From NCBI GenBank assembly GCA_041676705.1, contig JBAYRL010000005.1:124001-188000 (forward strand): a stretch of 64,000 bases of DNA, given 5' to 3'. Under the pieces are notes generated by a model. It was not told the DNA's origin, did no database searches, and was given only the letters and a program-made list of their open reading frames with translations. Positions 50,403 to 60,274 of the stretch are shown piece after piece. The stretch comes from Acidimicrobiia bacterium (GTDB lineage Bacteria; Actinomycetota; Acidimicrobiia; Acidimicrobiales; SKKL01). Both the position numbers and the translations under genes were made by a program. How positions within the stretch are numbered: the first letter of the stretch is position 1; every line of letters begins with the position of its first letter.

Positions 50403-50995
50403 TGAGCAATTCCGGTGGTTTCCTCGATAAGGGCATCGGTGGTTTAGAAGAGAACTTCTTAACTGCCCGCCTTCAAGATGTGGTGCGTTGGTCTCGAGCA
50501 CGAAGCTCGTGGCCGGCCCAGTTCGGTTTAGCGTGTTGTGCCATTGAAATGATGGCCACTGGTGGCCCCCACTTCGACTTGGCACGTTACGGCATGGAGG
50601 TTTTCCGTGCTTCACCACGCCAAGCCGACGTAATGATTGTGGCAGGCCGGGTGTCGCAAAAGATGGCACCAATCTTGCGTCAAATTTACGACCAGATGAT
50701 GGACCCTAAATGGGTGATTTCGATGGGAGTCTGCGCTTCAAGCGGCGGTATGTTCAACAACTACGCCATTGTGCAAGGTGTTGACCAGATCGTACCAGTT
50801 GATGTTTATGCGCCAGGGTGTCCCCCCGGCCCCGAGACGCTGATGCACGCGATCTTGACGCTTCACAACGAAATTGAAACGGGTAGTTTACTGCGACGCC
50901 GATCGGAAAAAGGAGCCGGTGCAGGCATTGTTGTAGAACAACTCGACGGTCAAGTACAGAACATGCCAGTGGCAGGATTGTCTAGCAATGTCTGA
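50402..50995 (+). CDS. nuoB: NADH-quinone oxidoreductase subunit B
   Basis: Peripheral-arm subunit of 197 residues holding cluster N2 next to the quinone site. The tandem cysteines are in GLACCAIEMM, with GRVSQKMAPILRQIYDQM, GVCASSGGMFNNYAIVQGVD in part, and VYAPGCPPGPETL providing the other ligands. The ATG overlaps the nuoA stop by one base. Confidence 0.97.
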   Translation: MSNSGGFLDKGIGGLEENFLTARLQDVVRWSRARSSWPAQFGLACCAIEMMATGGPHFDLARYGMEVFRASPRQADVMIVAGRVSQKMAPILRQIYDQMMDPKWVISMGVCASSGGMFNNYAIVQGVDQIVPVDVYAPGCPPGPETLMHAILTLHNEIETGSLLRRRSEKGAGAGIVVEQLDGQVQNMPVAGLSSNV

Positions 50996-51518
50996 GGTTG
51001 AACCAGATATTGAAGAACTAGTGGAGGAGCCAGCCAAAGCTGAAGAGCTTTACGGAGCGCCGGTAACCCATCCCCGTGGCGAAACAGTGCTTCACCCCAG
51101 CCGGGAACAATACCTCGACGTAGTACAAGCACTCTTAGATGACGGTTTCCTGCAGTGTATTGATTTAACGGCTGCTGACTATCTTCGTCACCCTGGGCGC
51201 AAAGATTTACCGGTTGATGTTAAAGGCGAACGATTTGAAGTGGTCAGTTCCTTTATCAACCATTTCGAGCGGCGCCGGGTACGGGTGCGGGTTCAAGTTA
51301 GTGAAACGGAACCGACGGTGCCCAGCCTATTCAAGCTTCACCCTGGCACTGAGGCCCTGGAACGAGAAGTTTACGATCTCTTCGGAATTACATTCGAAGA
51401 TCATCCCGATATGACACGCATCTTGATGCCCGAAGATTGGGTAGGACACCCATTACGGCGGGACTACGGCATTGGCGCTATTCCAGTGCAGTTCAAGGGC
51501 GACCCGTCTCACCGATAA
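50988..51518 (+). CDS. nuoC: NADH-quinone oxidoreductase subunit C
   Basis: The 30-kDa subunit, 176 residues. The signature EREVYDLFGITFEDHPDMTRILMP, in part, and GHPLRRDYG are standard. The first ~25 residues are acidic and poorly conserved. It overlaps nuoB by eight bases. It is separate from nuoD, not fused as in Escherichia coli. Confidence 0.96.
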   Translation: MSEVEPDIEELVEEPAKAEELYGAPVTHPRGETVLHPSREQYLDVVQALLDDGFLQCIDLTAADYLRHPGRKDLPVDVKGERFEVVSSFINHFERRRVRVRVQVSETEPTVPSLFKLHPGTEALEREVYDLFGITFEDHPDMTRILMPEDWVGHPLRRDYGIGAIPVQFKGDPSHR

Positions 51519-51530
51519 GCAACGGATCTC

Positions 51531-52853
51531 ATGAGCACGAACACCACCATTCAAAGCACGGATGTTAACGGTGCTGCCGAATTAGCGCAGCGACGAACAG
51601 CTGCTATTAAGAAGCTCTGGGATTCCGGCGCTGTGTTGCGGATGTCGGAAGCAGAAGCACAGGCCTACCAGCTTGAGAATGTTGCCGACGATGACACCAT
51701 GATTTTGAACATGGGTCCACAACACCCCAGTACCCACGGTGTGTTGCGCCTCATGATTGAACTCCGAGGTGAGCAGGTTCTGCGCACCAAGCCGGTAATT
51801 GGCTATCTGCATACCGGTATGGAAAAGACGGGCGAAGACCTCACCTACGTGCAGGGTTCCACCAACGTCACTCGTATGGATTACGCCGGTCCCATGTTCA
51901 ACGAGCTGGCATTTTCGATGGCGACGGAAAAGCTTCTGGGTGTAGAAATTCCAGCCCGAGCTACTTGGATTCGTATGCTCATGACCGAGCTCAACCGAAT
52001 GGCCTCCCATCTGTTGTTCATGGCCACCAACGGTATGGACTTGGGTGCCGTTTCTATGATGCTTTATGGCTGGCGCGAGCGCGAAGAGGTCTTGCGTTTC
52101 TTCGAGCTAGTAACAGGCCTTCGAATGAACCACGCCTACATTCGACCTGGTGGGGTGGCGGCCGATCTTCCCGACGGTTGGCGCAGCGAAGTGTTGCGTT
52201 TGCTCGAATTAATTCCACCGCGTCTCGACGAATACGACACGCTCCTCACCGGTCAGCCAATTTGGCGAAATCGTTTACAAGGTGTGGGCGTTATCAGTAC
52301 CGAAGAAGCCTTGGCGCTGGGTACTACCGGACCGCTGCTGCGTTCCACTGGTTACGCCTGGGATCTTCGTCGCGACGAACCATACCTCGATTATGAGTCC
52401 ATCGATTTCGATGTCATCGTTGGTACCCATGGCGACTCGTTTGATCGTTACGCGATTCGTTTAGCTGAAATTCGCGAGTCGATTCGTATCGTTCACCAGG
52501 TACTCGAAGGCATGCCCAAAGGTGATTATCGAGTCCAAGATAAAAAGGTGACTCCGCCGCCGCGAGCCCGCATCGATGAATCAATGGAAGCTTTGATTCA
52601 CCACTTCAAAATCTTTACAGAGGGCTTCAAAGTTCCGGAAGGCGAAGCATACGCTGCTGTAGAATCCCCTCGTGGTGAGCTGGGCTGTTACATAGTTTCA
52701 GACGGCTCGGCTAAACCAATGCGCATGCACATTCGTGAACCATCGTTTGTGAATTTGCAGACTATTCCGCACCTCATGAAGGACCGTTTCATCGCTGATG
52801 CGGTCGCTATTATTTCATCTGTTGACCCCATCCTCGGGGGAGTTGATCGTTAA
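51531..52853 (+). CDS. nuoD: NADH-quinone oxidoreductase subunit D
   Basis: The 49-kDa subunit, 440 residues, forming much of the quinone pocket with NuoB. NMGPQHPSTHGVLRLM carries the quinone-interacting His region, followed by YLHTGMEKTGE, the NiFe-hydrogenase-like fold blocks, and ELGCYIVSDGSAKPMRMHIREPS in part near the C-terminus. A ~45-residue N-terminal extension precedes the conserved part. It follows nuoC by 12 bases. Confidence 0.97.
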   Translation: MSTNTTIQSTDVNGAAELAQRRTAAIKKLWDSGAVLRMSEAEAQAYQLENVADDDTMILNMGPQHPSTHGVLRLMIELRGEQVLRTKPVIGYLHTGMEKTGEDLTYVQGSTNVTRMDYAGPMFNELAFSMATEKLLGVEIPARATWIRMLMTELNRMASHLLFMATNGMDLGAVSMMLYGWREREEVLRFFELVTGLRMNHAYIRPGGVAADLPDGWRSEVLRLLELIPPRLDEYDTLLTGQPIWRNRLQGVGVISTEEALALGTTGPLLRSTGYAWDLRRDEPYLDYESIDFDVIVGTHGDSFDRYAIRLAEIRESIRIVHQVLEGMPKGDYRVQDKKVTPPPRARIDESMEALIHHFKIFTEGFKVPEGEAYAAVESPRGELGCYIVSDGSAKPMRMHIREPSFVNLQTIPHLMKDRFIADAVAIISSVDPILGGVDR

Positions 52854-53482
52854 TGGCCCGACTCTCAGACGCCAACTTGGTTACGGCACGTGAAATCCTC
52901 TCCCGTTACCCACGTAAGAAATCAGCCCTAATTCCGCTGCTGCATCTGGCGCAGGAACAAGATGGCTACGTCACCGAAGATGCTATGAAGCACCTAGCCG
53001 AGTTGGTTGAGGTAACGCCAGCACAAGTGTTAGGTACCGCTTCGTTCTATGAAATGTTCAAGTTCGAACCAGTTGGTCGGTACGTGGTCAACATTTGCGA
53101 CACTATGTCTTGTGCGTTGATGGGTGCCGAGAAGCTGATCGAACATGCTGAAACTAAACTTGGCATTCGCTCCGGCGGTACTACGCCCGACGGGCAAATC
53201 ACCATCGAACGTGCTGCCTGCCAGGCGGCCTGCAATCTAGCTCCTACCCTGCAAGTCAACTACCGCTATCGGTACCACGTCAGTGTGGAAGAACTAGATC
53301 AGCTACTAGACGATTTGGCCGCGGGACGTTTGAGCGACGAGTTCCCCGACCATGGGACTTTGGCCCAACACCGCCAACATATCCCGGCTGAACGAGCGGT
53401 AGGGCCCCTAGCCCCCGAGCTTGATAGCCAGCCACAAAGCTGGATGGCCGTTAATGAAACCACCGAGGAAGGTGCGCAGTGA
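52853..53482 (+). CDS. nuoE: NADH-quinone oxidoreductase subunit E
   Basis: [2Fe-2S] (N1a) subunit of the NADH-dehydrogenase module, 209 residues. The ligands appear as CDTMSC and CQAAC, in the thioredoxin-like domain that also has GTASFYEMF. The second motif usually reads CLGAC; here it is CQAAC. The last ~40 residues are an extension (HRQHIPAERAVGPLAPELD). The ATG overlaps the nuoD stop by one base, and nuoF overlaps its end by four. Confidence 0.95.
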   Translation: MARLSDANLVTAREILSRYPRKKSALIPLLHLAQEQDGYVTEDAMKHLAELVEVTPAQVLGTASFYEMFKFEPVGRYVVNICDTMSCALMGAEKLIEHAETKLGIRSGGTTPDGQITIERAACQAACNLAPTLQVNYRYRYHVSVEELDQLLDDLAAGRLSDEFPDHGTLAQHRQHIPAERAVGPLAPELDSQPQSWMAVNETTEEGAQ

Positions 53483-54912
53483 CGGCTTCTCTAGGCACCT
53501 ATTCACACATTCCAGGTTTCTTTGCTGGCGACCGCCCCAAGGTCGTCACTGGCCGTTTTGAATACGAAGATTCCCATACCCTTACTCGGTTCGAAGCCAC
53601 CGAAGGCTACGCCGCGTTACGGAAAGCCTTAGCCATGACACCGGCAGCGGTGCACGACGAAATTCGTAACGCCACCGTGCTAGGTCGAGGTGGGGCTGGC
53701 TTCCCCGCTGGTGTGAAGTGGGGCCTCATGCCCGAGGGTGTATACCCGCGATACATCGTGGTTAACGGCGACGAATCCGAGCCCGGCACCGCCAAAGACC
53801 GCCTGTTGCTGCAACACGATCCGCATCAGCTCATTGAAGGATGCCTGATCGCGGCGTACGCCATAGGCGCTTCACGGGTTTTCCTATACATCCGCGGAGA
53901 AATGGCGCTGGCCCAAGAACGGGTCGCCACGGCCTTAAACGAGGCCTATGACGCTGGCTACATCGGCAAGAACATCTTGGGCACCGATTTCTCTGTCGAC
54001 ATTGTGTTGCACTGGGGTGCTGGTGCCTACGTGGTGGGTGAAGAAACCGCCCTATTGGAAAGTTTGGAAGGCAACCGTGGCGAACCTCGGCTGAAGCCAC
54101 CATTCTTCCCGGCCGCCATCGGTCTTTATGGTAAACCTACCATTGTCAACAACGTCGAAACCCTTTCAAACCTGCCCTGGATCATTCGAAACGGTGCTGA
54201 GGCCTACACCGCCATTGGTACTGAAACCTCGCCAGGTACTCGCATGATCGCAATTTCCGGTCACGTGAAACGCCCCGGTGTTTTCGAAATCATCAACGGC
54301 AGTACCACTTTCCGAGAAGTCCTTTACGGCGAAGACTTCGCCCAAGGAATTCGCGACGGCCATGAACTCAAGACCTTTGTCCCTGGTGGCGGGTCGGCAC
54401 CCTGGTTCTTGCCCGAGCACCTCGACATGCCCTTTGAATCGCGACCAGTTGGAGCAGCTGGTTCGATGTTGGGCTCGGCCGGCATCATGGTCATGGACGA
54501 AACCACTGAAATCCCAGCGGCTTCACTGACCTTGGTGCGGTTTTATGCCTACGAGTCTTGTGGTCAGTGCACGCCGTGTCGAGAGGGTGCGACCTGGTTG
54601 GAGCGGATCCTCACCCGTATCGTCAACGGTCAAGGCACTCGCAAAGACCTGAAAATGCTTTTCGAAGTGGGTGGAACAATCTGCCCTGGCGATTTTCCTC
54701 ATGCTTCGAGTGAACGTCTTGGGCTCACCGCCACTCCTTTCCCCTTCAAGATGACCACCATTTGTTTTGTTGGTCCGTCGGCTTATACCGCTATCCACTC
54801 GGCACTCACTTTGTTCCCTGATGAGTTTGAGGCACTGGTGGCGGCGAACGGAGATGGTCCGGAGCCAACCCTCAACAGTATTCCTGTCAGCATCGTTGGA
54901 GTTCGGGCATGA
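53479..54912 (+). CDS. nuoF: NADH-quinone oxidoreductase subunit F
   Basis: NADH- and FMN-binding subunit with cluster N3, 477 residues. GRGGAGFPAGVKWGLMP is the NADH loop, VVNGDESEPGTAKDRLLL the FMN region, and SCGQCTPCREG with TICPGDF supplies the four cluster cysteines. The start is GTG at 53479, in a four-base overlap with nuoE. C-terminal residues extend slightly past the last helix bundle. Confidence 0.96.
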   Translation: MTASLGTYSHIPGFFAGDRPKVVTGRFEYEDSHTLTRFEATEGYAALRKALAMTPAAVHDEIRNATVLGRGGAGFPAGVKWGLMPEGVYPRYIVVNGDESEPGTAKDRLLLQHDPHQLIEGCLIAAYAIGASRVFLYIRGEMALAQERVATALNEAYDAGYIGKNILGTDFSVDIVLHWGAGAYVVGEETALLESLEGNRGEPRLKPPFFPAAIGLYGKPTIVNNVETLSNLPWIIRNGAEAYTAIGTETSPGTRMIAISGHVKRPGVFEIINGSTTFREVLYGEDFAQGIRDGHELKTFVPGGGSAPWFLPEHLDMPFESRPVGAAGSMLGSAGIMVMDETTEIPAASLTLVRFYAYESCGQCTPCREGATWLERILTRIVNGQGTRKDLKMLFEVGGTICPGDFPHASSERLGLTATPFPFKMTTICFVGPSAYTAIHSALTLFPDEFEALVAANGDGPEPTLNSIPVSIVGVRA

Positions 54913-57596
54913 CCGACATGGTTAACATTACGATCAATGGCAAAGCAGTTGAAGTAGCCGCTGGAACACAACTCATTGATGCCTGCGAGCAAAACGGGAC
55001 GTATATTCCACGTTTTTGTTACCACCCCCGCATGACCCCGGTAGGTAAGTGTCGCCAGTGCATTGTTGAAGTAGACACTGGCCGTGGCATGGCCCTAATG
55101 CCGTCTTGCATGTTCCCAGTTTCTGAGGGCATGGTGGTCGACACCGAAAGCGAACTTTCTCGCCAAGTGCAAGAAGGAATGCTTGAGCACTTCCTAATCA
55201 ACCACCCTCTCGATTGCCCCGACTGCGACCAGGGTGGGGAATGCCCGCTGCAAGACCAGGCTTATTCACACGGTCCTGGCGAAAGCCGTTTCGTGGAAGA
55301 AAAGCGGCACTTCGAAAAGCCAATTTCGATCAGTCCGCTGGTGGAAAACGACCGTGAACGTTGCATCTATTGCGATCGTTGTACCCGTTTCGCTGATGAA
55401 GTTGCTGGTGACGCCTTCATCCATTTCATGAGCCGGGCCAACTTCACCGAAATCAACATCTTCCCCGATGAACCCTTCGCCTCATACTTTTCAGGCAACA
55501 CCGTGCAAATTTGCCCAGTTGGGGCGCTGACGGCCACGCCTTACCGGTTCAAGGCCCGACCTTGGGATATTGCCAAAGAAGAATCAACGTGCCAGACATG
55601 CTCGGTTGGCTGCCGGGTGAGTGTGCACACTTCCCGCGACAACATTTTACGTCTCGAAGGTGTCGATTCTGACCCTGTGAACTGGGGTTGGCTCTGTGAT
55701 AAGGGCCGTTTCAACTACGAAAACATTTCCCATGAAGACCGTTTGCGTACTCCACTGGTGCGCGACCGCTCAGGCAATTTCGTGGCGGCGCGTTGGGCCG
55801 AAGCCCTAGACGAGGCGGCCACCGCTATTAGTGAGGCTATTTCTAAGTCTGGGCCAGCCAGCATTGGGGTGATCGGCGGTAGTCGTCTCACCAACGAAGA
55901 TGCCTACGCTTGGGCCAAGCTCGCCAAAAGCGTAATTGGCACCGACAACGTCGACGCGCAACTTGGTGACGGCCTGCCCGCCGAGGTGGTGCTAGGCCTA
56001 CCTCGCGCCACTATCGATGAGGCGTGCCTCCCCGGGGGTACCATTTTGGTGTTGGGCCCTGACGCCAAAGAAACGTTGCCAGTTCTTTACATCCGCTTAC
56101 GTCACGCTCTCACCAACGATGGTGCTCGCCTGATTGAAATTACGCCGACTGATACTGGTTTGACCGAGTTGGCAACAGCTTCGGTGCATCCAATTCCCGG
56201 GCACACCGCCGAAGTGGTTCGTGCCATTCTCGAAGGCCGAAGCGACAGTGACGTCGCTGGGGTGTCCCGCGAAGAAATTGCCCGTGTTGGTGAGTTAATT
56301 CGAAACGGCGGGCCGGTGACTGTTGTTTATGGTCGTGGTTCTGTGGCCGAAGCCGCTGGCGTTACCACCGAAGCGGTGAGCCTCCTGCACGAGGCGCTGC
56401 CCGAAGCTCGCTTCTTGCCCGGATTGTGGCGCTCAAACGTGTTTGGCGCTCTCGATATGGGTTTGGCTCCAGGTGTGCTACCTGGTCGAGTTCGTCTCGA
56501 GGATGGCAAAGACTGGATAAGCCAAACTTGGCACAACGTTCCTGCTTCCCCTGGTCTCGACACCACTGGAATACTGAACGCCGCTGCGGAAGGCCGCATC
56601 GACACGCTTGTTCTTCTAGGTGCCGATCCGTTGGCTGATTTCCCGGACGCCGATTTAGCGGCTCGGGCCATGGCCGGGGCGCGCACCATCATCTCGCTCG
56701 ACCGTTTCCTTACTGAATCGACCGCCAAAGCTGACATAGTGTTACCAGCGGCCGGTTTCGGTGAGGTCGATGGCACCACCACTAATCTCGAGGGCCGTGT
56801 TAGCCGGGTGGCCCAACGAGTGGCGGCCCCCGGAAGTGCTCAAAGCGACTGGGTAGTTGCGGCCGAGTTGGCCTTTAAACTCGGTGCCGATCTTGGTTTC
56901 GAGTCTTCCGAAGAGATTTGGGATGAGATCATTAGCGTTTCGCCAGTTCATGCTGGCCTAAGCGCAGAAATGCTGGCTGAAGCGGCCAATAGCGACGGTG
57001 TGGTGGTACCACTTCCACAGGTCGTAGAAACTGTCGTAACACCGACTGACGAAACTGATTCAGCAGATACCGATTCCATTGACGTCGGCGACGCTGAGGC
57101 CCTAGAAGCCGCGAGCGAAGAAGGTTCACCTACCGCTCAGACCACCGAAGCTGATGCCGAGGAGACAGACGAGGCCGATGAGACCGGCGATGCCCGGGTT
57201 CTGTCGGAAGAAGCGACGAAGCCAGCTCTCATAGCCCTTAGCGGACCGGTGCCATCGCTTAGCCCACAACCAATTGATGCCTACGCGCTTCGGCTGGTGA
57301 CGGTGAAGAAGATGTACGATCAGGGCACATTAACGGCTCACTCACATTCCCTTGCCGGTCTGTTGCCTGGAGCGCAACTGCGACTTTACCCAGCAGATTT
57401 CGACAAGCTGGGGGTTGTGGATGGTGCTCAAGTACGCCTCCGTTCCGAGGTTGGCAGTATTGTGGTGTCGGTCACTTCCGAAACCACTGTTCCCCGAGGT
57501 CGAGCTGTGCTGTTGCTAAACCAGCCTGGAGATCGAGCCACTACCTTGATCAGCTCGAATTCTGTGGCCACCGATGTACGAGTAGAGGTCTTGTAA
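54909..57596 (+). CDS. nuoG: NADH-quinone oxidoreductase subunit G
   Basis: Large iron-sulfur subunit, 895 residues. The N-terminal [2Fe-2S] domain (CYHPRMTPVGKCRQC), HPLDCPDCDQGGECPLQD, and CIYCDRCTRF...CPVGAL for N4/N5 are followed by the molybdopterin-like domain beginning CQTCSVGC...LCDKGRF, which keeps the four cysteines of the extra cluster N7. Around residues 705-770 an Asp/Glu/Thr-rich insert, without clear fold, separates the molybdopterin-type domain from the C-terminal beta domain. It overlaps nuoF by four bases. Confidence 0.95.
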   Translation: MTDMVNITINGKAVEVAAGTQLIDACEQNGTYIPRFCYHPRMTPVGKCRQCIVEVDTGRGMALMPSCMFPVSEGMVVDTESELSRQVQEGMLEHFLINHPLDCPDCDQGGECPLQDQAYSHGPGESRFVEEKRHFEKPISISPLVENDRERCIYCDRCTRFADEVAGDAFIHFMSRANFTEINIFPDEPFASYFSGNTVQICPVGALTATPYRFKARPWDIAKEESTCQTCSVGCRVSVHTSRDNILRLEGVDSDPVNWGWLCDKGRFNYENISHEDRLRTPLVRDRSGNFVAARWAEALDEAATAISEAISKSGPASIGVIGGSRLTNEDAYAWAKLAKSVIGTDNVDAQLGDGLPAEVVLGLPRATIDEACLPGGTILVLGPDAKETLPVLYIRLRHALTNDGARLIEITPTDTGLTELATASVHPIPGHTAEVVRAILEGRSDSDVAGVSREEIARVGELIRNGGPVTVVYGRGSVAEAAGVTTEAVSLLHEALPEARFLPGLWRSNVFGALDMGLAPGVLPGRVRLEDGKDWISQTWHNVPASPGLDTTGILNAAAEGRIDTLVLLGADPLADFPDADLAARAMAGARTIISLDRFLTESTAKADIVLPAAGFGEVDGTTTNLEGRVSRVAQRVAAPGSAQSDWVVAAELAFKLGADLGFESSEEIWDEIISVSPVHAGLSAEMLAEAANSDGVVVPLPQVVETVVTPTDETDSADTDSIDVGDAEALEAASEEGSPTAQTTEADAEETDEADETGDARVLSEEATKPALIALSGPVPSLSPQPIDAYALRLVTVKKMYDQGTLTAHSHSLAGLLPGAQLRLYPADFDKLGVVDGAQVRLRSEVGSIVVSVTSETTVPRGRAVLLLNQPGDRATTLISSNSVATDVRVEVL

Positions 57597-58802
57597 GTGT
57601 TTGGTGATCCACTGCTGGCGGGTGATATTGGCCTAGCCGAAGTACTAATAGTGCTGTTCAAAGCCGCTATTACCTTTGGCATAATGCTTGGTTCGGTCAT
57701 TTTGATGATCTGGTTCGAGCGCAAAGTCATTGCCGACTTACAAAACCGGGTTGGTCCAAATCAGGCCGGTCCTTGGGGCTTACTACAAACCCTGGCCGAC
57801 GGCATCAAGCTAATTTTCAAACAAGACTTGGTGCCCTCGAAAGCCGATCGCTTCATGTTCGCTTTGGCGCCGCTGCTGGCCATGGTGCCCGCCTTCATAA
57901 GCTTCGCCATTGTGCCACTCGGCGGTAATTTTCAAGATAAAGGTGGCGTGGTCAGCTGGTTTGGTCACGACACGTATTTCCAACTGGCCGATCCACCCAT
58001 AGGCTTTTTGCTTCTCTTAGCCATGTCTTCGGTAGCCGTATACGGAACAATGCTGGCAGGTTGGTCGTCGGGTTCTAAATACCCGCTGCTATCGGGAATT
58101 AGAGCTACTGCTCAAGCAATTTCATATGAAGCGGCGTTGGCCCTCTCGTTGGTGTCGGTGCTGCTCATCTCTGGCAGTCTTTCCACCCACGACATTGTGG
58201 TCAAGCAAGCCGGTGAAGGTTTCCTAGGTTTCTTCCCCAATTGGAACATCATTGTCACCGGAATTGTGCCCTTTGTGGTCTTCCTGATTGCGGCCACGGC
58301 CGAACTCGGTCGTACCCCCTTCGACCTGATTGAAGCGGAACAAGAACTGACCGGCGGTTATAACACCGAATACAGCTCAATCCGGTTCGGACATTTCTAT
58401 CTAGCTGAATACATGAACCTCATCACCATGTCTTCGATCATGGTGACCTTGTTCTTGGGCGGCCCGGCTGGTCCCATCTTTGGTCCCTCCATCTTGCACC
58501 CGGTTCTTCCGGTCGTTTGGTTCGTGCTGAAGGTCTTAATGTTCCTATTCGCCGCAGTGTGGGCCCGTGCTACCTTGCCTCGGTTGCGTTATGACCAACT
58601 AATGGACCTGGGTTGGAAAGCGCTCATACCCATCGCGTTAGGCTGGGTGCTTTTGCTGGCGGCGCTACAGGTTGGCAATGACCAAAATTGGAACATGGGT
58701 CTGGTGATGGTGGTGTCGCTTGGCGTGTTGTTCGTGGGAGCGTTCTTGTTGTTCAGCGCTTTGTCGGCCTCACGTCAGCCCGAGCTGGAGGAGGTTATCT
58801 AA
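57597..58802 (+). CDS. nuoH: NADH-quinone oxidoreductase subunit H
   Basis: Membrane subunit at the junction with the peripheral arm, 401 residues, starting at GTG 57597 directly after the nuoG stop. WFERKVIADLQNRVGPNQAGPWG, in part, LQTLADGIKLIFK, AELGRTPFDLIEAEQELTGGYNTEYSS, in part, and the C-terminal RATLPRLRYDQLMDLGWK, with the E-channel acidic residues, are characteristic. Confidence 0.97.
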   Translation: MFGDPLLAGDIGLAEVLIVLFKAAITFGIMLGSVILMIWFERKVIADLQNRVGPNQAGPWGLLQTLADGIKLIFKQDLVPSKADRFMFALAPLLAMVPAFISFAIVPLGGNFQDKGGVVSWFGHDTYFQLADPPIGFLLLLAMSSVAVYGTMLAGWSSGSKYPLLSGIRATAQAISYEAALALSLVSVLLISGSLSTHDIVVKQAGEGFLGFFPNWNIIVTGIVPFVVFLIAATAELGRTPFDLIEAEQELTGGYNTEYSSIRFGHFYLAEYMNLITMSSIMVTLFLGGPAGPIFGPSILHPVLPVVWFVLKVLMFLFAAVWARATLPRLRYDQLMDLGWKALIPIALGWVLLLAALQVGNDQNWNMGLVMVVSLGVLFVGAFLLFSALSASRQPELEEVI

Positions 58803-59416
58803 TGGGTGTCCTCGGTGGATTCGCCGTTACCTTTAAGAAGCTTTTTGAAGATCGTTCAACAACCCCATACCCCGAGCAGAAGCGCGAAAAAGCTCCGCGC
58901 ACCCACGGCCGCCACGTATTAAATCGTTATGAAGACGGCATGGAAAAGTGCATCGGCTGTGAGCTGTGCGCTGGCGTTTGTCCGGCTCGTTGCATTTATG
59001 TTCGAGGGGCAGAAAACCCCATCGATGATCCTGTTTCGCCGGGCGAACGTTACGGCTATGTCTACGAGATCAACTATCTCCGCTGCATTCATTGCGACCT
59101 GTGCGTTGAAGCTTGCCCCACCGAAGCCATCACCGAATCAAAGCTTTTCGAATTCTCATTCACCAATCGTGATGACGCTATCTACACCAAGGCCGAACTG
59201 GTGGTTGACGACCAAGGCCTGCCTAAGCATTTGCCTTGGGAAGATTGGCGTCCTGGGGAAGAAGTGAATACCTCGGCTTGGATGCGGGCCACCTCACCTG
59301 GTGGTAGCGCCGATTATGTGGGCAAAGTGGCTTGGACCGCCGAGCTTGGCTTTGGCGTTCGAGCGCCTGAGGCCGGTCAGCGTGGCGAAGCTTCCGATAC
59401 TGGTGGGGAGGCCTAG
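58802..59416 (+). CDS. nuoI: NADH-quinone oxidoreductase subunit I
   Basis: 8Fe ferredoxin-like subunit carrying N6a and N6b, 204 residues. Motifs CIGCELCAGVCPARC and CIHCDLCVEACPTEA are visible. ATG 58802 overlaps the nuoH stop by one base; the frame is open further upstream within nuoH, but this is the family start. The C-terminal tail (RAPEAGQRGEASDTGGEA) is variable. Confidence 0.96.
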   Translation: MGVLGGFAVTFKKLFEDRSTTPYPEQKREKAPRTHGRHVLNRYEDGMEKCIGCELCAGVCPARCIYVRGAENPIDDPVSPGERYGYVYEINYLRCIHCDLCVEACPTEAITESKLFEFSFTNRDDAIYTKAELVVDDQGLPKHLPWEDWRPGEEVNTSAWMRATSPGGSADYVGKVAWTAELGFGVRAPEAGQRGEASDTGGEA

Positions 59417-59423
59417 CTCTCGA

Positions 59424-59969
59424 ATGGTAGAGGTTCTAGTTTTTGTTATCGGCGCAGCCATTGTTTTGGGTGGTGCTCTTGGTGTCTTGCTATTGCCCAG
59501 CACCAACCAAGCGGCACTGTCTTTGATCGCTACGTTGTTTGGCGTAGCAGTGCTCTTTGTGGCCCAAGAAGCTCATTTCTTGGCGGCTGTGCAAATCATT
59601 GTGTATGCCGGTGCCATTGTGGTGCTTTTCTTGTTCGTGATGATGCTCTTAGGTGTGAAAAGCAACGAAGATCTAAGCGTTGAGCCGCTACCGGGTCAGC
59701 GGATTGCCGCCTTGGTAGGCGGCGGTTTGTTCTTTTTGATGGTGCTCGCCGTGCTGGTTGTGGGCGGCACCGAACTAACTGGTTCGCTCGGAAATACCTT
59801 CCCCGACCTCACACAGTCTAATCTCGCTTCCTTGGGTAAAAACCTCTTCACCGAGCACATCTTTGCAGTTCAGGCCACTGCTATTTTGTTGACCGTGGCC
59901 GTAGTGGGCGCGGTGGTATTGGTAGGGCAGCACATGAATAGCAACAAGAAGCAGGAGGCCACTAAATAA
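59424..59969 (+). CDS. nuoJ: NADH-quinone oxidoreductase subunit J
   Basis: Membrane subunit of 181 residues with five helices. AAVQIIVYAGAIVVLFLFVMMLL, in part, is the conserved TM3 region with its pi-bulge. I chose ATG 59424, at the point where the NuoJ family begins; the open frame reaches back into nuoI. GGGGAGG lies about 12 bases upstream. Confidence 0.94.
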   Translation: MVEVLVFVIGAAIVLGGALGVLLLPSTNQAALSLIATLFGVAVLFVAQEAHFLAAVQIIVYAGAIVVLFLFVMMLLGVKSNEDLSVEPLPGQRIAALVGGGLFFLMVLAVLVVGGTELTGSLGNTFPDLTQSNLASLGKNLFTEHIFAVQATAILLTVAVVGAVVLVGQHMNSNKKQEATK

Positions 59970-60274
59970 TGGCTGTAACCGGTACTTGGTATCTGGTGCT
60001 TTCGGCTGCCTTGTTCACAATTGGTGGCGTTGGATTACTCATTCGCCGTAACCCTCTGGTGATGTTTATGTGCGTAGAGCTGATGCTCAACGCCGTGAAT
60101 CTTTCATTTGTCGCCTTTTCTCGAATGTTGGGAGACATAGGCGGACAGTCTGTTGTTTTCTTTGTGCTGGTGGTAGCCGCAGTTGAAGTAGTCGTGGGCC
60201 TTGCCATCATCGTGGCCATCATGCGGCGACAACCAGAAGTTACCGCTGACGACTTAGCGCTACTTAAAGGCTGA
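59969..60274 (+). CDS. nuoK: NADH-quinone oxidoreductase subunit K
   Basis: Small membrane subunit of 101 residues with three helices. The conserved glutamates sit in MFMCVELMLNAVNLSFVAFSR, in part, and AAVEVVVGLAIIVAIMRR, both needed for proton transfer. ATG 59969 overlaps the nuoJ stop by one base. The usual length is about 100 residues. Confidence 0.96.
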   Translation: MAVTGTWYLVLSAALFTIGGVGLLIRRNPLVMFMCVELMLNAVNLSFVAFSRMLGDIGGQSVVFFVLVVAAVEVVVGLAIIVAIMRRQPEVTADDLALLKG

